17,603 bases of DNA from Prevotella sp. CAG:891. Lineage in GTDB: Bacteria; Bacteroidota; Bacteroidia; Bacteroidales; Bacteroidaceae. The translations under genes were made by a program, and so were the position numbers. Where the stretch lies: assembly GCA_000437675.1 (NCBI GenBank), contig FR901698.1:1-17603 (forward strand), read 5' to 3'. How positions within the stretch are numbered: the stretch's first letter is position 1; the number at the start of each line of letters is the position of its first letter. The notes under the pieces were generated by a model, which saw nothing but the letters and a program-made list of their open reading frames with translations, was not told the DNA's origin and ran no database searches. This document shows, in pieces, positions 7,491 to 14,273 of the stretch.

Positions 7491-7586
7491 AAAACTTCAA
7501 TGATTTTAGGAAATGAAAGGCCGCTTCGCAGTGCAGCGCACTTTGCACAAAGTGGGCCCAAAAAGCAGGCCATGCTTCAACGCATA

Positions 7587-7621
7587 GCCATCTGAGGGGG
7601 ATTTTTCGCCCCTTAAATGGC
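7587..7621 (-). promoter_or_regulatory. stem-loop in the polA leader
   Basis: GCCAT (7587-7591) pairs with ATGGC (7617-7621), and TGAGGGG (7593-7599) pairs with CCCCTTA (7609-7615) with one G-U pair. A single mismatch separates the two helices and the loop is 9 bases. It lies about 97 to 131 bases before the polA start, downstream of the candidate polA promoter, so it would form in the 5' untranslated RNA. There is no U-run after it. It might affect stability or translation of the message; no riboswitch class is recognised. Confidence 0.4.
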
Positions 7622-7638
7622 TTTTGAATGCCTACTTC

Positions 7639-7695
7639 CACACAAAATTACACAATAATTGCCTATTCTCGCCGATTTATTCGTAATTTTGTGTG
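7639..7695. promoter_or_regulatory. mirror-image divergent promoters of polA and the prenyl synthase gene
   Basis: A perfect 13-bp inverted repeat, CACACAAAATTAC (7639-7651) and its complement GTAATTTTGTGTG (7683-7695), encloses 31 bases. Each arm carries TAATTTTG, an exact TAnnTTTG -7 box: plus strand 7684-7691 facing the prenyl synthase, minus strand 7650-7643 facing polA. A TTG at 7659-7661 lies 22 bases before the plus-strand box, slightly long for a -33 element; the minus-strand box has no clear -33. The symmetry could also make the arms a binding site for a shared regulator. Confidence 0.5.
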
Positions 7696-7823
7696 CTATA
7701 AAGCGAATGCTGCCTTTCGGTTGCATTTTGCCCGATTTGTAAACTATTTTCTTTTTTTTCGGAGCCTATCGTCTCCCCTTTTTTATTGTTCGCACGCAGT
7801 CTGCATTTAGCAGCACCACATCA

Positions 7824-8810
7824 ATGTTGAATATGGACACATTATCCGTTTTGCGCCAGCCCGTAGCCACGGAAATGGCAGAATATCAAGCACTTTTTCA
7901 GGCGGCTCTTGCCACCGACGACGTATATTTAGGTCAGGCATTGGCCTACGTTGGCCGTCGTTCGGGCAAAATGATGCGTCCGCTTTTGGTGTTGCTCATG
8001 GCCAAGGAGTTTGGCCGGGTAGGGCAGAAGGCACTTTATTCAGCCGTGTCGCTCGAACTGCTTCACACAGCTTCGCTCGTTCACGACGATGTAGTCGACG
8101 ACAGTGCTGAGCGTCGCGGGCAGCGTTCGGTCAATGCCGTTTACGACAATAAAGTGGCTGTGTTGGTGGGCGATTACCTCCTTTCGGTGTGTCTGCTTCA
8201 TTCGGCACTTACCTCCGATCACCGCATGGTCGAAATTATTGCCCGGCTGGGTGCCACGCTCTCGAAGGGCGAAATCGACCAGTTGGCCCACGCACGCGGC
8301 GAGGCTATTTCCGAAGAAATTTACTTTCACATCATTCAGCACAAAACGGCTTCGCTCTTTGCTGCCTGTGCCGAACTCGGTGCCCTGTCGGTGGATGCCA
8401 GCAGCGAACAAGTGGCCAATGCACGCCGTTTTGGCGAAATCATCGGTACGTGTTTCCAAATTCGCGACGACATCTTCGATTATTTCCCCAATGCCGACAT
8501 TGGCAAACCCACCTATAACGACATGAACGAGGGCAAACTTACCTTGCCGGCCATTTATGCCGTGACGCAAACAAACAATGCGCAGGCGATGGAATGGGCC
8601 AAAAAGGTGAAGAATGGCTCGGCCACGCGCGATGAAATGGAGCAATTAGTGGCCTACACCATCGAGGCAGGAGGCATTGATTATGCGCAAAAGCGTATGG
8701 CCGAACTGCATGCCGAAGCCATCGAACTGCTCAACAAGCATTGGCACAACGAGGCGGTGAAAACGGCCTTAAAGGGCTATATTGACTATGTGGTGAACCG
8801 CGAATTGTAG
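7824..8810 (+). CDS. long-chain trans-polyprenyl diphosphate synthase
   Basis: This 328-residue enzyme adds isopentenyl diphosphate units to an allylic primer to build the isoprenoid chain, here probably the menaquinone side chain. The first Asp-rich motif is HDDVVDD (87-93), followed by the Arg-rich segment ERRGQRS (96-102). KTASLF lies at 174-179, and the second Asp-rich motif is RDDIFDYF (214-221), followed by GKPTYNDMNEGKLTLP from 227. The residue five places before the first Asp is Ala83, a small residue, which in this family goes with long products (octaprenyl or longer) rather than farnesyl. The exact chain length cannot be read from the sequence. A second ATG at 7833 gives a start of MDTLSVLRQP that may be the true one. 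It diverges from polA and is closed by a strong terminator. Confidence 0.93.
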   Translation: MLNMDTLSVLRQPVATEMAEYQALFQAALATDDVYLGQALAYVGRRSGKMMRPLLVLLMAKEFGRVGQKALYSAVSLELLHTASLVHDDVVDDSAERRGQRSVNAVYDNKVAVLVGDYLLSVCLLHSALTSDHRMVEIIARLGATLSKGEIDQLAHARGEAISEEIYFHIIQHKTASLFAACAELGALSVDASSEQVANARRFGEIIGTCFQIRDDIFDYFPNADIGKPTYNDMNEGKLTLPAIYAVTQTNNAQAMEWAKKVKNGSATRDEMEQLVAYTIEAGGIDYAQKRMAELHAEAIELLNKHWHNEAVKTALKGYIDYVVNREL

Positions 8811-8897
8811 GCGGCGGCAATGTGGTTGGCCTTCAGGCATACTACGACAGAAGGATAATTTTTCATAGTTTTTTAAGTTAACATACGGTTTTAATTT

Positions 8898-8931
8898 AAA
8901 GCGCATATATTTTTATATATGCGCTTTTTTT
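8898..8931 (+). terminator. intrinsic terminator of the prenyl synthase gene
   Basis: The arm AAAGCGCATATAT (8898-8910), a TTTT loop, then ATATATGCGCTTT (8915-8927): a perfect 13-bp stem that runs into seven Ts (8925-8931). It lies about 90 bases after the stop codon, which suits a classic Rho-independent terminator. Confidence 0.9.
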
Positions 8932-9375
8932 GTTTGTGGTGAATGGGGGTGGGGGGGAAATGGCTAAAGGTTAACAGTTTACGTCAATCAAAGCTAAAAG
9001 AGCGTTAAAAACCGAATGCTTCAACAGTGTCGGCATACCGTAGCATGAAGTGCGGCATAGCATATCGTCAAAATTATTCCGCGATTGTCGGAATTAGTTC
9101 CGCGCCAGTTGAAATTAGTTCCGAGCCAGTTGAAATTAGTTCCGAGCTAGTTTGAATTAGTTCCGAGCTAGTTTCAACAATCTTGGAATTGCTGATAATC
9201 AGCGTTTTCAGAGAAATGCGAAAGTCGGTTTCGCGCCCATTGATTTTGTGGTGCAGTGAGGGTAAAGGCGAACTTTGGGTTTTTAGCTTTATTAAGTTGT
9301 TTGTTATTCCCCTTACGAAGTCCCTTACCCCTTGATACGAGGGGGAATCACCTCCGTTTTTTATTTCATACACAC
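8932..9375. other. gene-poor stretch between two terminators
   Basis: I find no convincing gene. The stretch has a G-rich run (GGGGGTGGGGGGG, 8945-8957), a degenerate and four good copies of a 21-bp tandem repeat (about 9070-9173), a small GCTGATAATCAGC hairpin near 9189-9201, and a direct repeat of CCCTTAC near 9310-9330. A minus-strand open frame of 99 codons (9373-9074) exists, but it begins with GTG inside the deoC terminator and ends in the tandem repeats, so it is unlikely to be expressed. Confidence 0.6.
9090..9173. repeat. four tandem copies of a 21-bp repeat
   Basis: Units at 9090-9110, 9111-9131, 9132-9152 and 9153-9173 share the core AATTAGTTCCG followed by a variable AGCTAGTT or CGCCAGTT end. 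Neighbouring units differ at one to three positions. A decayed, one-base-shorter copy precedes them at about 9070-9089. On the minus strand the 21-base period translates to a seven-residue repeat of the SELIS type, but I doubt it is translated. It may be a variable-number repeat or part of a family scattered through the genome. Confidence 0.85.
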
Positions 9376-9420
9376 AAAAAAAGCGTCATATCCGGACGAA
9401 AATGCCGGATATGACGCTTT
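9376..9420 (-). terminator. intrinsic terminator of deoC and the genes upstream of it
   Basis: A perfect 16-bp stem has arms 9380-9395 and 9405-9420, with core GTCATATCCGG, a 9-base loop, and, read on the minus strand, a run of seven Ts (9382-9376). It lies about 30 bases after the deoC stop codon and marks the end of the uvrC-dtd-MazG-deoC transcription unit. Confidence 0.92.
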
Positions 9421-9449
9421 GTGGTCATTGTACCCGTTGGGGCAGGGGG

Positions 9450-10382
9450 TTAGAAGGGTTTAACGTCCTCGCCCAGAATGTCGCTCACGAGCAAGTTGGC
9501 CAGGCGGCTCGTACCAATGCGGAAGAGGCCCTGCTTGATGAAGTCCTCGCCCAGAATTTCGCGTACCACGGTGTAGAATTCCACCGCTTCGTCCACGTTT
9601 TTAATGCCGCCTGCGGCCTTAAAGCCCACGAGGTTGCCCGTGAGTTCGTGATACTCCTTGATGGCCGTACACATCACGAAAGCAGCTTCGAGTGTGGCAG
9701 CAGGTTCCACCTTGCCCGTCGACGTTTTGATAAAGTCGGCACCGGCATACATCGACAGAATCGATGCTTTCTTGATGTTTTCGGCCGTTTGCAGCGCACC
9801 CGTTTCCAGAATCACCTTGAGCGGATGATTGTTGGTAGCCGCTTTAATTTCTTCGATTTCATCGGCACAGGTTTCGTAGTCGCCGCTCAGGAAGGCACCC
9901 ACGCTCAGCACGCAGTCAATTTCGGTGGCACCATCGTGAATGGCCAACGCCGTTTCGGTAGTTTTGATTTCGATAAACGTCTGCGACGAAGGGAAACCGC
10001 CGCTCACGCAGGCCACTTCGACACCGTCTACCTCGAGCGTCTGGCTCACCACCTTGGCAAAGTTCGGATATACACAAATGGTTGCCAAGTGGGGCAGTTC
10101 GGGGTGTTCGTCGGCAAAACGGTTCACGTTTTCCGTAAATTTCAGTACACTTTCGGCCGAGTCGGTCACCTTCAGCGTGGTCAGTTCCACGGTGCTGAGC
10201 AGTTGGCGTTTCACCTCGGGCGTGTTGTATTTTTCCTTGTTTTCGGCTACCAGGCGATGAACGGCTTCGCTCACCTTTTCATCGCTCAGTTGCAGGTTGA
10301 ACTTTTCAAAAGCCTGGTCGTAAATGCTTTTTTGTGATGCCTCGTCGTGATGTTCGTGGCAGTTGCAGTGATTGTCTGACAT
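9450..10382 (-). CDS. deoC: deoxyribose-phosphate aldolase
   Basis: DeoC cleaves 2-deoxyribose 5-phosphate into glyceraldehyde 3-phosphate and acetaldehyde, ending deoxynucleoside catabolism. The 310-residue reading from ATG 10382 shows Asp156 in EIDCVLSVGAF, the Schiff-base Lys219 in FIKTSTGK (217-224) and Lys255 in VGFKAAGG. Their spacing matches Asp102, Lys167 and Lys201 of the E. coli enzyme. The frame is open for 45 more codons upstream, but MSDNHC is the natural start because what precedes it is low-complexity and not enzyme-like. The N-terminus CNCHEHHDE (6-14) is rich in Cys and His and could bind a metal, which is not needed for class I aldolase chemistry. It is the last gene of the uvrC-dtd-MazG unit, 141 bases after the MazG-like gene. 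Confidence 0.95.
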   Translation of the reverse strand: MSDNHCNCHEHHDEASQKSIYDQAFEKFNLQLSDEKVSEAVHRLVAENKEKYNTPEVKRQLLSTVELTTLKVTDSAESVLKFTENVNRFADEHPELPHLATICVYPNFAKVVSQTLEVDGVEVACVSGGFPSSQTFIEIKTTETALAIHDGATEIDCVLSVGAFLSGDYETCADEIEEIKAATNNHPLKVILETGALQTAENIKKASILSMYAGADFIKTSTGKVEPAATLEAAFVMCTAIKEYHELTGNLVGFKAAGGIKNVDEAVEFYTVVREILGEDFIKQGLFRIGTSRLANLLVSDILGEDVKPF

Positions 10383-10523
10383 AGTGTTTTGTTTTAATAA
10401 GGTGCCATTGTGCAGCAGTTCCGCCCAAGGGGCAGAGCAGGGCTTTACAGCGGCACGCTGAGGTTTGTTAGTGTTTGAGTAAGGTGGTGAATAAGGCCGT
10501 TTTTGCTTGGGCGGCAAATGGTG

Positions 10524-10862
10524 TCAGCCTTTCAGTTTTGGGTTGTCGAGGTGGCGTGTTGCGTCGCGTTGGGTTTTCTTTTTAAAACTCTTTTGCAGCG
10601 CCTCCGTCAGGTTCACACCCGTTTGGTTCGCCAGGCAAATGAGCACCCACAGCACATCGGCCATTTCCTCCGAAGGGTCGGTGGTTTCGCCCTTTTTGAA
10701 CGATTGGTCGCCATATTTCCGCGCCATAACGCGCGCCAATTCGCCCACTTCTTCGGTGAGGCAGGCCATGTTGGTCAGTTCGCTGAAGTAGCGCACCCCG
10801 TAGGTGCGTATCCATTGGTCGACGCGCTGCTGCGCCTCGTCTAAGGTCATGGGGTTGGCCAT
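10524..10862 (-). CDS. MazG-like nucleotide pyrophosphohydrolase
   Basis: This 112-residue all-alpha protein belongs to the MazG/dUTPase-2-like superfamily, which hydrolyses nucleoside triphosphates to monophosphates and pyrophosphate, often clearing damaged or non-canonical nucleotides. The magnesium-binding pattern EExxE...ExxD is present: Glu37, Glu38 and Glu41 in LTEEVGE, then Glu66 and Asp69 in EEMADVLW. It is a single-domain version, about half the length of E. coli MazG. The true substrate cannot be told from sequence. It follows dtd by 48 bases and precedes deoC on the same strand, so it is likely part of the same message. Confidence 0.88.
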   Translation of the reverse strand: MANPMTLDEAQQRVDQWIRTYGVRYFSELTNMACLTEEVGELARVMARKYGDQSFKKGETTDPSEEMADVLWVLICLANQTGVNLTEALQKSFKKKTQRDATRHLDNPKLKG

Positions 10863-10910
10863 AATGTATTGAATGTTGAATGTTGGGGAGCAGTGTCCGC
10901 AAAGGGGGCG

Positions 10911-11363
10911 TTACTCCTTGTTTTTTGTGTCCATGCAAATGGTTACCGGGCCGTCGTTGAGCAGGCTCACCTGCATATCTGCGCCAAATTTGCCCGTTTG
11001 CACCGGCTTGCCCACGGCTTCGCTCAGGGCGCGGCAAAAGTATTCGTAGAGGGGAATGGCCACCTCGTGTCCGGCAGCGCGGATGTACGAGGGACGGTTG
11101 CCTTTTTTATATGAAGCCATGAGGGTGAACTGACTTACCACCAAAGCCTCGCCGCCCGCATCGGTAATGCTGCGGTTCATCACGCCTTCGGCATCGTCGA
11201 ACACACGCAATCCGCTGATTTTGCGGCACAGCCAGTCGGCATCCTCTTGCGTATCGGCATTTTCAATGCCCAAAAGTATTAAAAATCCCGGTCCGATGGC
11301 CGATTTCGTTGTGCCACCGATGCTCACCGAGGCGTGTTTTACGCGTTGAATAACTGCTCTCAT
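10911..11363 (-). CDS. dtd: D-aminoacyl-tRNA deacylase
   Basis: Dtd removes D-amino acids (and glycine mischarged on tRNA-Ala) from tRNA and so guards translation against wrong chirality. All 150 residues align by eye with the family: start MRAVIQRVKHASV, the substrate-pocket motif SQFTL (77-81) and the Gly-cisPro loop NDGPVT (136-141) with Gly138-Pro139. Length is typical (about 145-150). It lies 106 bases after uvrC and 48 before the MazG-like gene. A possible internal promoter for this and the following genes lies in the end of uvrC. Confidence 0.96.
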   Translation of the reverse strand: MRAVIQRVKHASVSIGGTTKSAIGPGFLILLGIENADTQEDADWLCRKISGLRVFDDAEGVMNRSITDAGGEALVVSQFTLMASYKKGNRPSYIRAAGHEVAIPLYEYFCRALSEAVGKPVQTGKFGADMQVSLLNDGPVTICMDTKNKE

Positions 11364-11456
11364 GAAAAAGTGTGTGTATAATCTGATTCATCGCCACGTG
11401 CCTTTCGGTGTCAGAAACGAGGCACCGCGTAGGAGTTAAGCGATTTCTAAGTACGA

Positions 11457-11464
11457 CAAAATTA
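11457..11464 (-). promoter_or_regulatory. possible -7 box for dtd and downstream genes
   Basis: The minus strand reads TAATTTTG (11464-11457), an exact TAnnTTTG, in the short gap after uvrC and 94 bases before dtd. I find no TTTG at the expected 19 to 21 bases upstream, which would fall in the uvrC coding end. Weak evidence for a secondary promoter. Confidence 0.25.
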
Positions 11465-11469
11465 CAATA

Positions 11470-13299
11470 TTATTCGGCATCGGGGTGTAAGTTGCGGTAT
11501 ATTTTTTCGCCCCGTACAGGGCCGAGCAGTTTTTGCAAGGCAGCAAGGTCGGCCTCTTTAATGCGTTTCACGCTTTTCAGCTCCTTCAGCAGCAGCGTCT
11601 TGGTGGTAGGCCCAATGCCCTGCACGGCGTCGAGCTCCGACTGCGTTTGCCGTTTCGACCGCTTGTCGCGATGAAAACGTATGGCAAAGCGGTGCACCTC
11701 GTCCTGCATTTGCGTGAGGGTGCGAAACAGCTGGCTGTCGGGTTTGATGCAGATGGTAGCAGGCGGAAATCCGTAGAGCATTTCGCGCGTGCGGTGACGG
11801 TCGTCCTTGGCCAGTCCGGCAATGGGAATGTGCAGCCCCAGTTCGTCCTCGACCACCTGGCGAATCATTTCCATTTGTCCGCGTCCACCGTCGGCAATGA
11901 TGAGGTCGGGCAGGGCAGCCCCCTCCTCCTTCAGCCGCGAATACCGACGCATCACCACTTCCTTCATCGAGGCGTAGTCATCGGGCCCCACCACGGTTTT
12001 GATGTTGTATTTCCGATATTCCTTTTTACACGGTTTCAGCCTTTCGAACACCACGCAGGCCGCCACGGCATCCTCGCCGCTGATGTTCGAGTTGTCGAAC
12101 AGTTCGATGTGAATCGGCAGTCGCGGCAAGCCCAGGTCGTTCTTGATTTCCGTCATGAGGCGTGTGGTTTTTTGCTCCGGGTTGAGCTTTTCAGCCTGCT
12201 TCAGACGGTCGAACTTGTACTGCTTCACGTTCAGTTTCGAAAGGTCGAGAAGCTTCTTCTTGTCGCCCCTCAGCGGAATGGTTTGTTCGGCCATTTCATC
12301 GGGAATGTCGACGTGAAACGGCACCACAATTTCGCGCGAGGTGCTGCCGTAGCGGTTGCGCATTTCAATGATGCCCAGGGTGAGCAATTCCTCGTCCGAT
12401 TCATCGAGCCGCTTTTTGTACTCAAAGGTAAAGGCTTGGTTAATGCAGCCATTCTTTACGTGCAGATAGTTGATGAAAGCCAGTTTCTCGTCGGTTTCGA
12501 TGTTGAACACGTCGATGTTGTGCAGCACGGCCGACACCACCTCGCTTTTGGCGCGGAAATTCTCGATGAGTTCGTAGCGTTGCTTCACCTCCTGCGCCTC
12601 CTCAAAGCGTAATTCTTCGGCCAGTTGCATCATCTGTTCGCGCATTTTCTGCGCCACTTCGGCTGTGTTTCCCTTCAGAATTTCGCGACATGCGGCAATG
12701 GCCGCCAAATAGTCCTCGCGGCTCTGCCGACCCGTGCAGGGAGCTTTGCAGCGGTGAATGTGGTAGTCCAAACACACTTTGTATTTGCCCGATTCCACCC
12801 CCTCCTGCGTCATGATGGTGTGGCAGGGACGCGGTTGGTAAAGCTGCTGGCATAGGTCGAGCAAGGCATACATGGTGGGCACATGGCTGTAGGGACCAAA
12901 GTACGTAGCCCCCTTGGCGGTGCGGTTGCGCGTTTTAAAAATACGCGGCAAGTACTCGTTGGTAATGGCAATCGACGGATAGGTTTTATCGTCCTTCAGC
13001 AGCACGTTGTAGTGCGGTTTGTAGCGTTTAATCAGGTTGTTTTCGAGCAGCAGCGCGTCTTCTTCCGTTTTCACCACCACGTAGCGAATGTCGCGAATGT
13101 GCGTCACGAGCAGCTTGGTTTTGCGCGTTTGCTGTTCTTTGTTGAAGTACGAACTGACGCGTCGTTTCAGGTTTTTGGCCTTACCCACATAAATTACTTT
13201 TCCGTTTTCATCGAGATACTGGTAGCATCCCGGTGTTTCGGGCAGGTTCAGCACAATGCCTTTCAGGTAGGTTTCAATTTCCTCTTTGTTGTGCATCAT
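11470..13299 (-). CDS. uvrC: UvrABC excision nuclease subunit C
   Basis: UvrC makes both incisions around a bulky DNA lesion in nucleotide excision repair after UvrA/UvrB loading. The 609-residue reading has an N-terminal GIY-YIG nuclease (about 20-100; ETPGCYQYLD and VIYVGKAKNLKRRVSSYF) and four cysteines C159, C176, C184 and C188 (spacing x16, x7, x3) matching the iron-sulfur ligands described for UvrC. A UVR helix that binds UvrB lies at about 215-247. The RNase-H-like nuclease carries Asp402 in FDNSN, Asp470 in IADGGRGQ and His543 in FHRDKR; the tandem HhH DNA-binding end has VQGIGPTTKTLLL (559-571). The frame is open for 15 more codons, but the start MMHNKEE at 13299 (or the next ATG, 13296) fits the family. 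A strong terminator separates it from apt, so it should have its own promoter in 13300-13429, which I could not pin down. Confidence 0.97.
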   Translation of the reverse strand: MMHNKEEIETYLKGIVLNLPETPGCYQYLDENGKVIYVGKAKNLKRRVSSYFNKEQQTRKTKLLVTHIRDIRYVVVKTEEDALLLENNLIKRYKPHYNVLLKDDKTYPSIAITNEYLPRIFKTRNRTAKGATYFGPYSHVPTMYALLDLCQQLYQPRPCHTIMTQEGVESGKYKVCLDYHIHRCKAPCTGRQSREDYLAAIAACREILKGNTAEVAQKMREQMMQLAEELRFEEAQEVKQRYELIENFRAKSEVVSAVLHNIDVFNIETDEKLAFINYLHVKNGCINQAFTFEYKKRLDESDEELLTLGIIEMRNRYGSTSREIVVPFHVDIPDEMAEQTIPLRGDKKKLLDLSKLNVKQYKFDRLKQAEKLNPEQKTTRLMTEIKNDLGLPRLPIHIELFDNSNISGEDAVAACVVFERLKPCKKEYRKYNIKTVVGPDDYASMKEVVMRRYSRLKEEGAALPDLIIADGGRGQMEMIRQVVEDELGLHIPIAGLAKDDRHRTREMLYGFPPATICIKPDSQLFRTLTQMQDEVHRFAIRFHRDKRSKRQTQSELDAVQGIGPTTKTLLLKELKSVKRIKEADLAALQKLLGPVRGEKIYRNLHPDAE

Positions 13300-13429
13300 A
13301 GAATGGAGTGGTATTTGCGTATTGCGCCTTTTGAGAAATCGCAAAGCATCCCGATTGTTTGAAGAAAAAAGAATTTTAAAAGCTGCCTAAAATACTTTCA
13401 GCATACATTTAGATAGCTTCAAAGTTCCC

Positions 13430-13467
13430 AAAAAAAGCCGGAACCATTGCGCGTTCCGGCTTTTTTT
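13430..13467 (-). terminator. bidirectional-looking intrinsic terminator between apt and uvrC
   Basis: A 15-bp perfect stem joins 13430-13444 and 13453-13467, with G+C core GCCGGAAC and GTTCCGGC, an 8-base loop, and A and T runs on the two sides, so it would work in either direction. On the minus strand it ends the mnmG-apt message, about 115 bases after the apt stop codon. Confidence 0.92.
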
Positions 13468-13583
13468 TGACACACAAAAGTGAGCGTTTTGGCCATCGGA
13501 ATAGGAGTCCGCAGCCATTGCCCGAAAGCCTCGAATCGTTGCGCAGTGCATTGCCGAAACTTTTCGGGCTATGCGCTGAAGGG

Positions 13584-14120
13584 CTATTCAGTGATGGTGA
13601 GCAGGGTAGTTATGTCGTGATCCTTGCCCAGGAATTTGCGTCCTTCGAGTCCCTCCATCTGCAGTTCGATGAGGAAGTTGATGTACGTTTTTTTCGGTCC
13701 GAAATGTTGCACCAAATCGTAAGCCGCCTGCATGGATCCACCTGTGGCAAGCAAGTCGTCGTGAATGAGCACCACGTCGTTTTCGTTGATGGCATCGGTG
13801 TGAATTTCGATGGTGTCGTAGCCATATTCTTTCAGGTAAGTAGCCTTGCGCGTTTCGGCCGGCAGCTTGCCCGGTTTGCGCGCCATGACAAATCCTGCAT
13901 TCAGTTTTTCGGCCAGCATAGCCCCCATTACGAATCCCCGGCTTTCGATGCCCACCACTTTGGTGATGCCCTTGTCCTGATAAAGGCGCACCAGTTCGTT
14001 GAGCATTTCGTGAATACACTCCGGATTTTTGAAGAGTGTGCTCACGTCCTTAAAGTGGATACCCGGTTTGGGAAAGTCGGGAATGTTTCTCAAGTTGTCT
14101 AACAACAGTTTTGTATTCAT
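13584..14120 (-). CDS. apt: adenine phosphoribosyltransferase
   Basis: Apt makes AMP from adenine and PRPP in purine salvage. The 178-residue reading has the type I phosphoribosyltransferase features: GIESRGF (57-63), RKPGKLP (81-87) and the PRPP-binding loop DDLLATGGS (121-129). The first position before the two Asp is His rather than the usual Val or Ile, a mild variation. The frame is open for 19 codons further upstream to 14177, but that extension would translate through the parS palindrome and has no homologous look, so MNTKLLLDNL is taken as the start. It lies 153 bases after mnmG on the same strand. The stop codon is TAG. Confidence 0.96.
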   Translation of the reverse strand: MNTKLLLDNLRNIPDFPKPGIHFKDVSTLFKNPECIHEMLNELVRLYQDKGITKVVGIESRGFVMGAMLAEKLNAGFVMARKPGKLPAETRKATYLKEYGYDTIEIHTDAINENDVVLIHDDLLATGGSMQAAYDLVQHFGPKKTYINFLIELQMEGLEGRKFLGKDHDITTLLTITE

Positions 14121-14154
14121 ATAATCGCTGATATTTAGGAGTTTAAGGGTGGTT

Positions 14155-14170
14155 TGTTTCACGTGAAACA
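14155..14170. other. parS: parS site (ParB/Spo0J binding site)
   Basis: TGTTTCACGTGAAACA is a perfect 16-bp palindrome and matches the parS consensus TGTTNCACGTGNAACA at every fixed position. ParB loads at such sites and spreads; the ParAB-parS system then separates replication origins and recruits SMC. The site lies in the gap between mnmG and apt, 35 bases upstream of the apt start. In many bacteria parS sites cluster near the origin, and mnmG (gidA) is a frequent origin neighbour. No dnaA, parA or parB is in the window. Confidence 0.88.
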
Positions 14171-14273
14171 CGAACAAAAAACGCCATTTAATCGTTTGTT
14201 TCGCCCGTTTTACGTTTCGTTGCCCGCCGAATCACGGTAAGGCATATTGGGTACGTTTGGTTCAAGTAATACT

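Noticed and set aside
8945..8957. G-rich run as a G-quadruplex element
   Set aside because: Only two G-runs, isolated in a gene-free region, with no related context.
9074..9373. 99-codon minus-strand open frame with SELIS-type repeats
   Set aside because: It begins with GTG inside the deoC terminator, has no promoter or binding site, and its C-terminal third is only the translation of DNA tandem repeats.
12308..12322. GACGTGAAACGG as another parS half-site in uvrC
   Set aside because: Only the right half matches; the left half does not resemble the consensus.
14121..14177. Longer apt start adding 19 residues
   Set aside because: It would translate the parS palindrome and adds a non-homologous tail; the start at 14120 fits the family.
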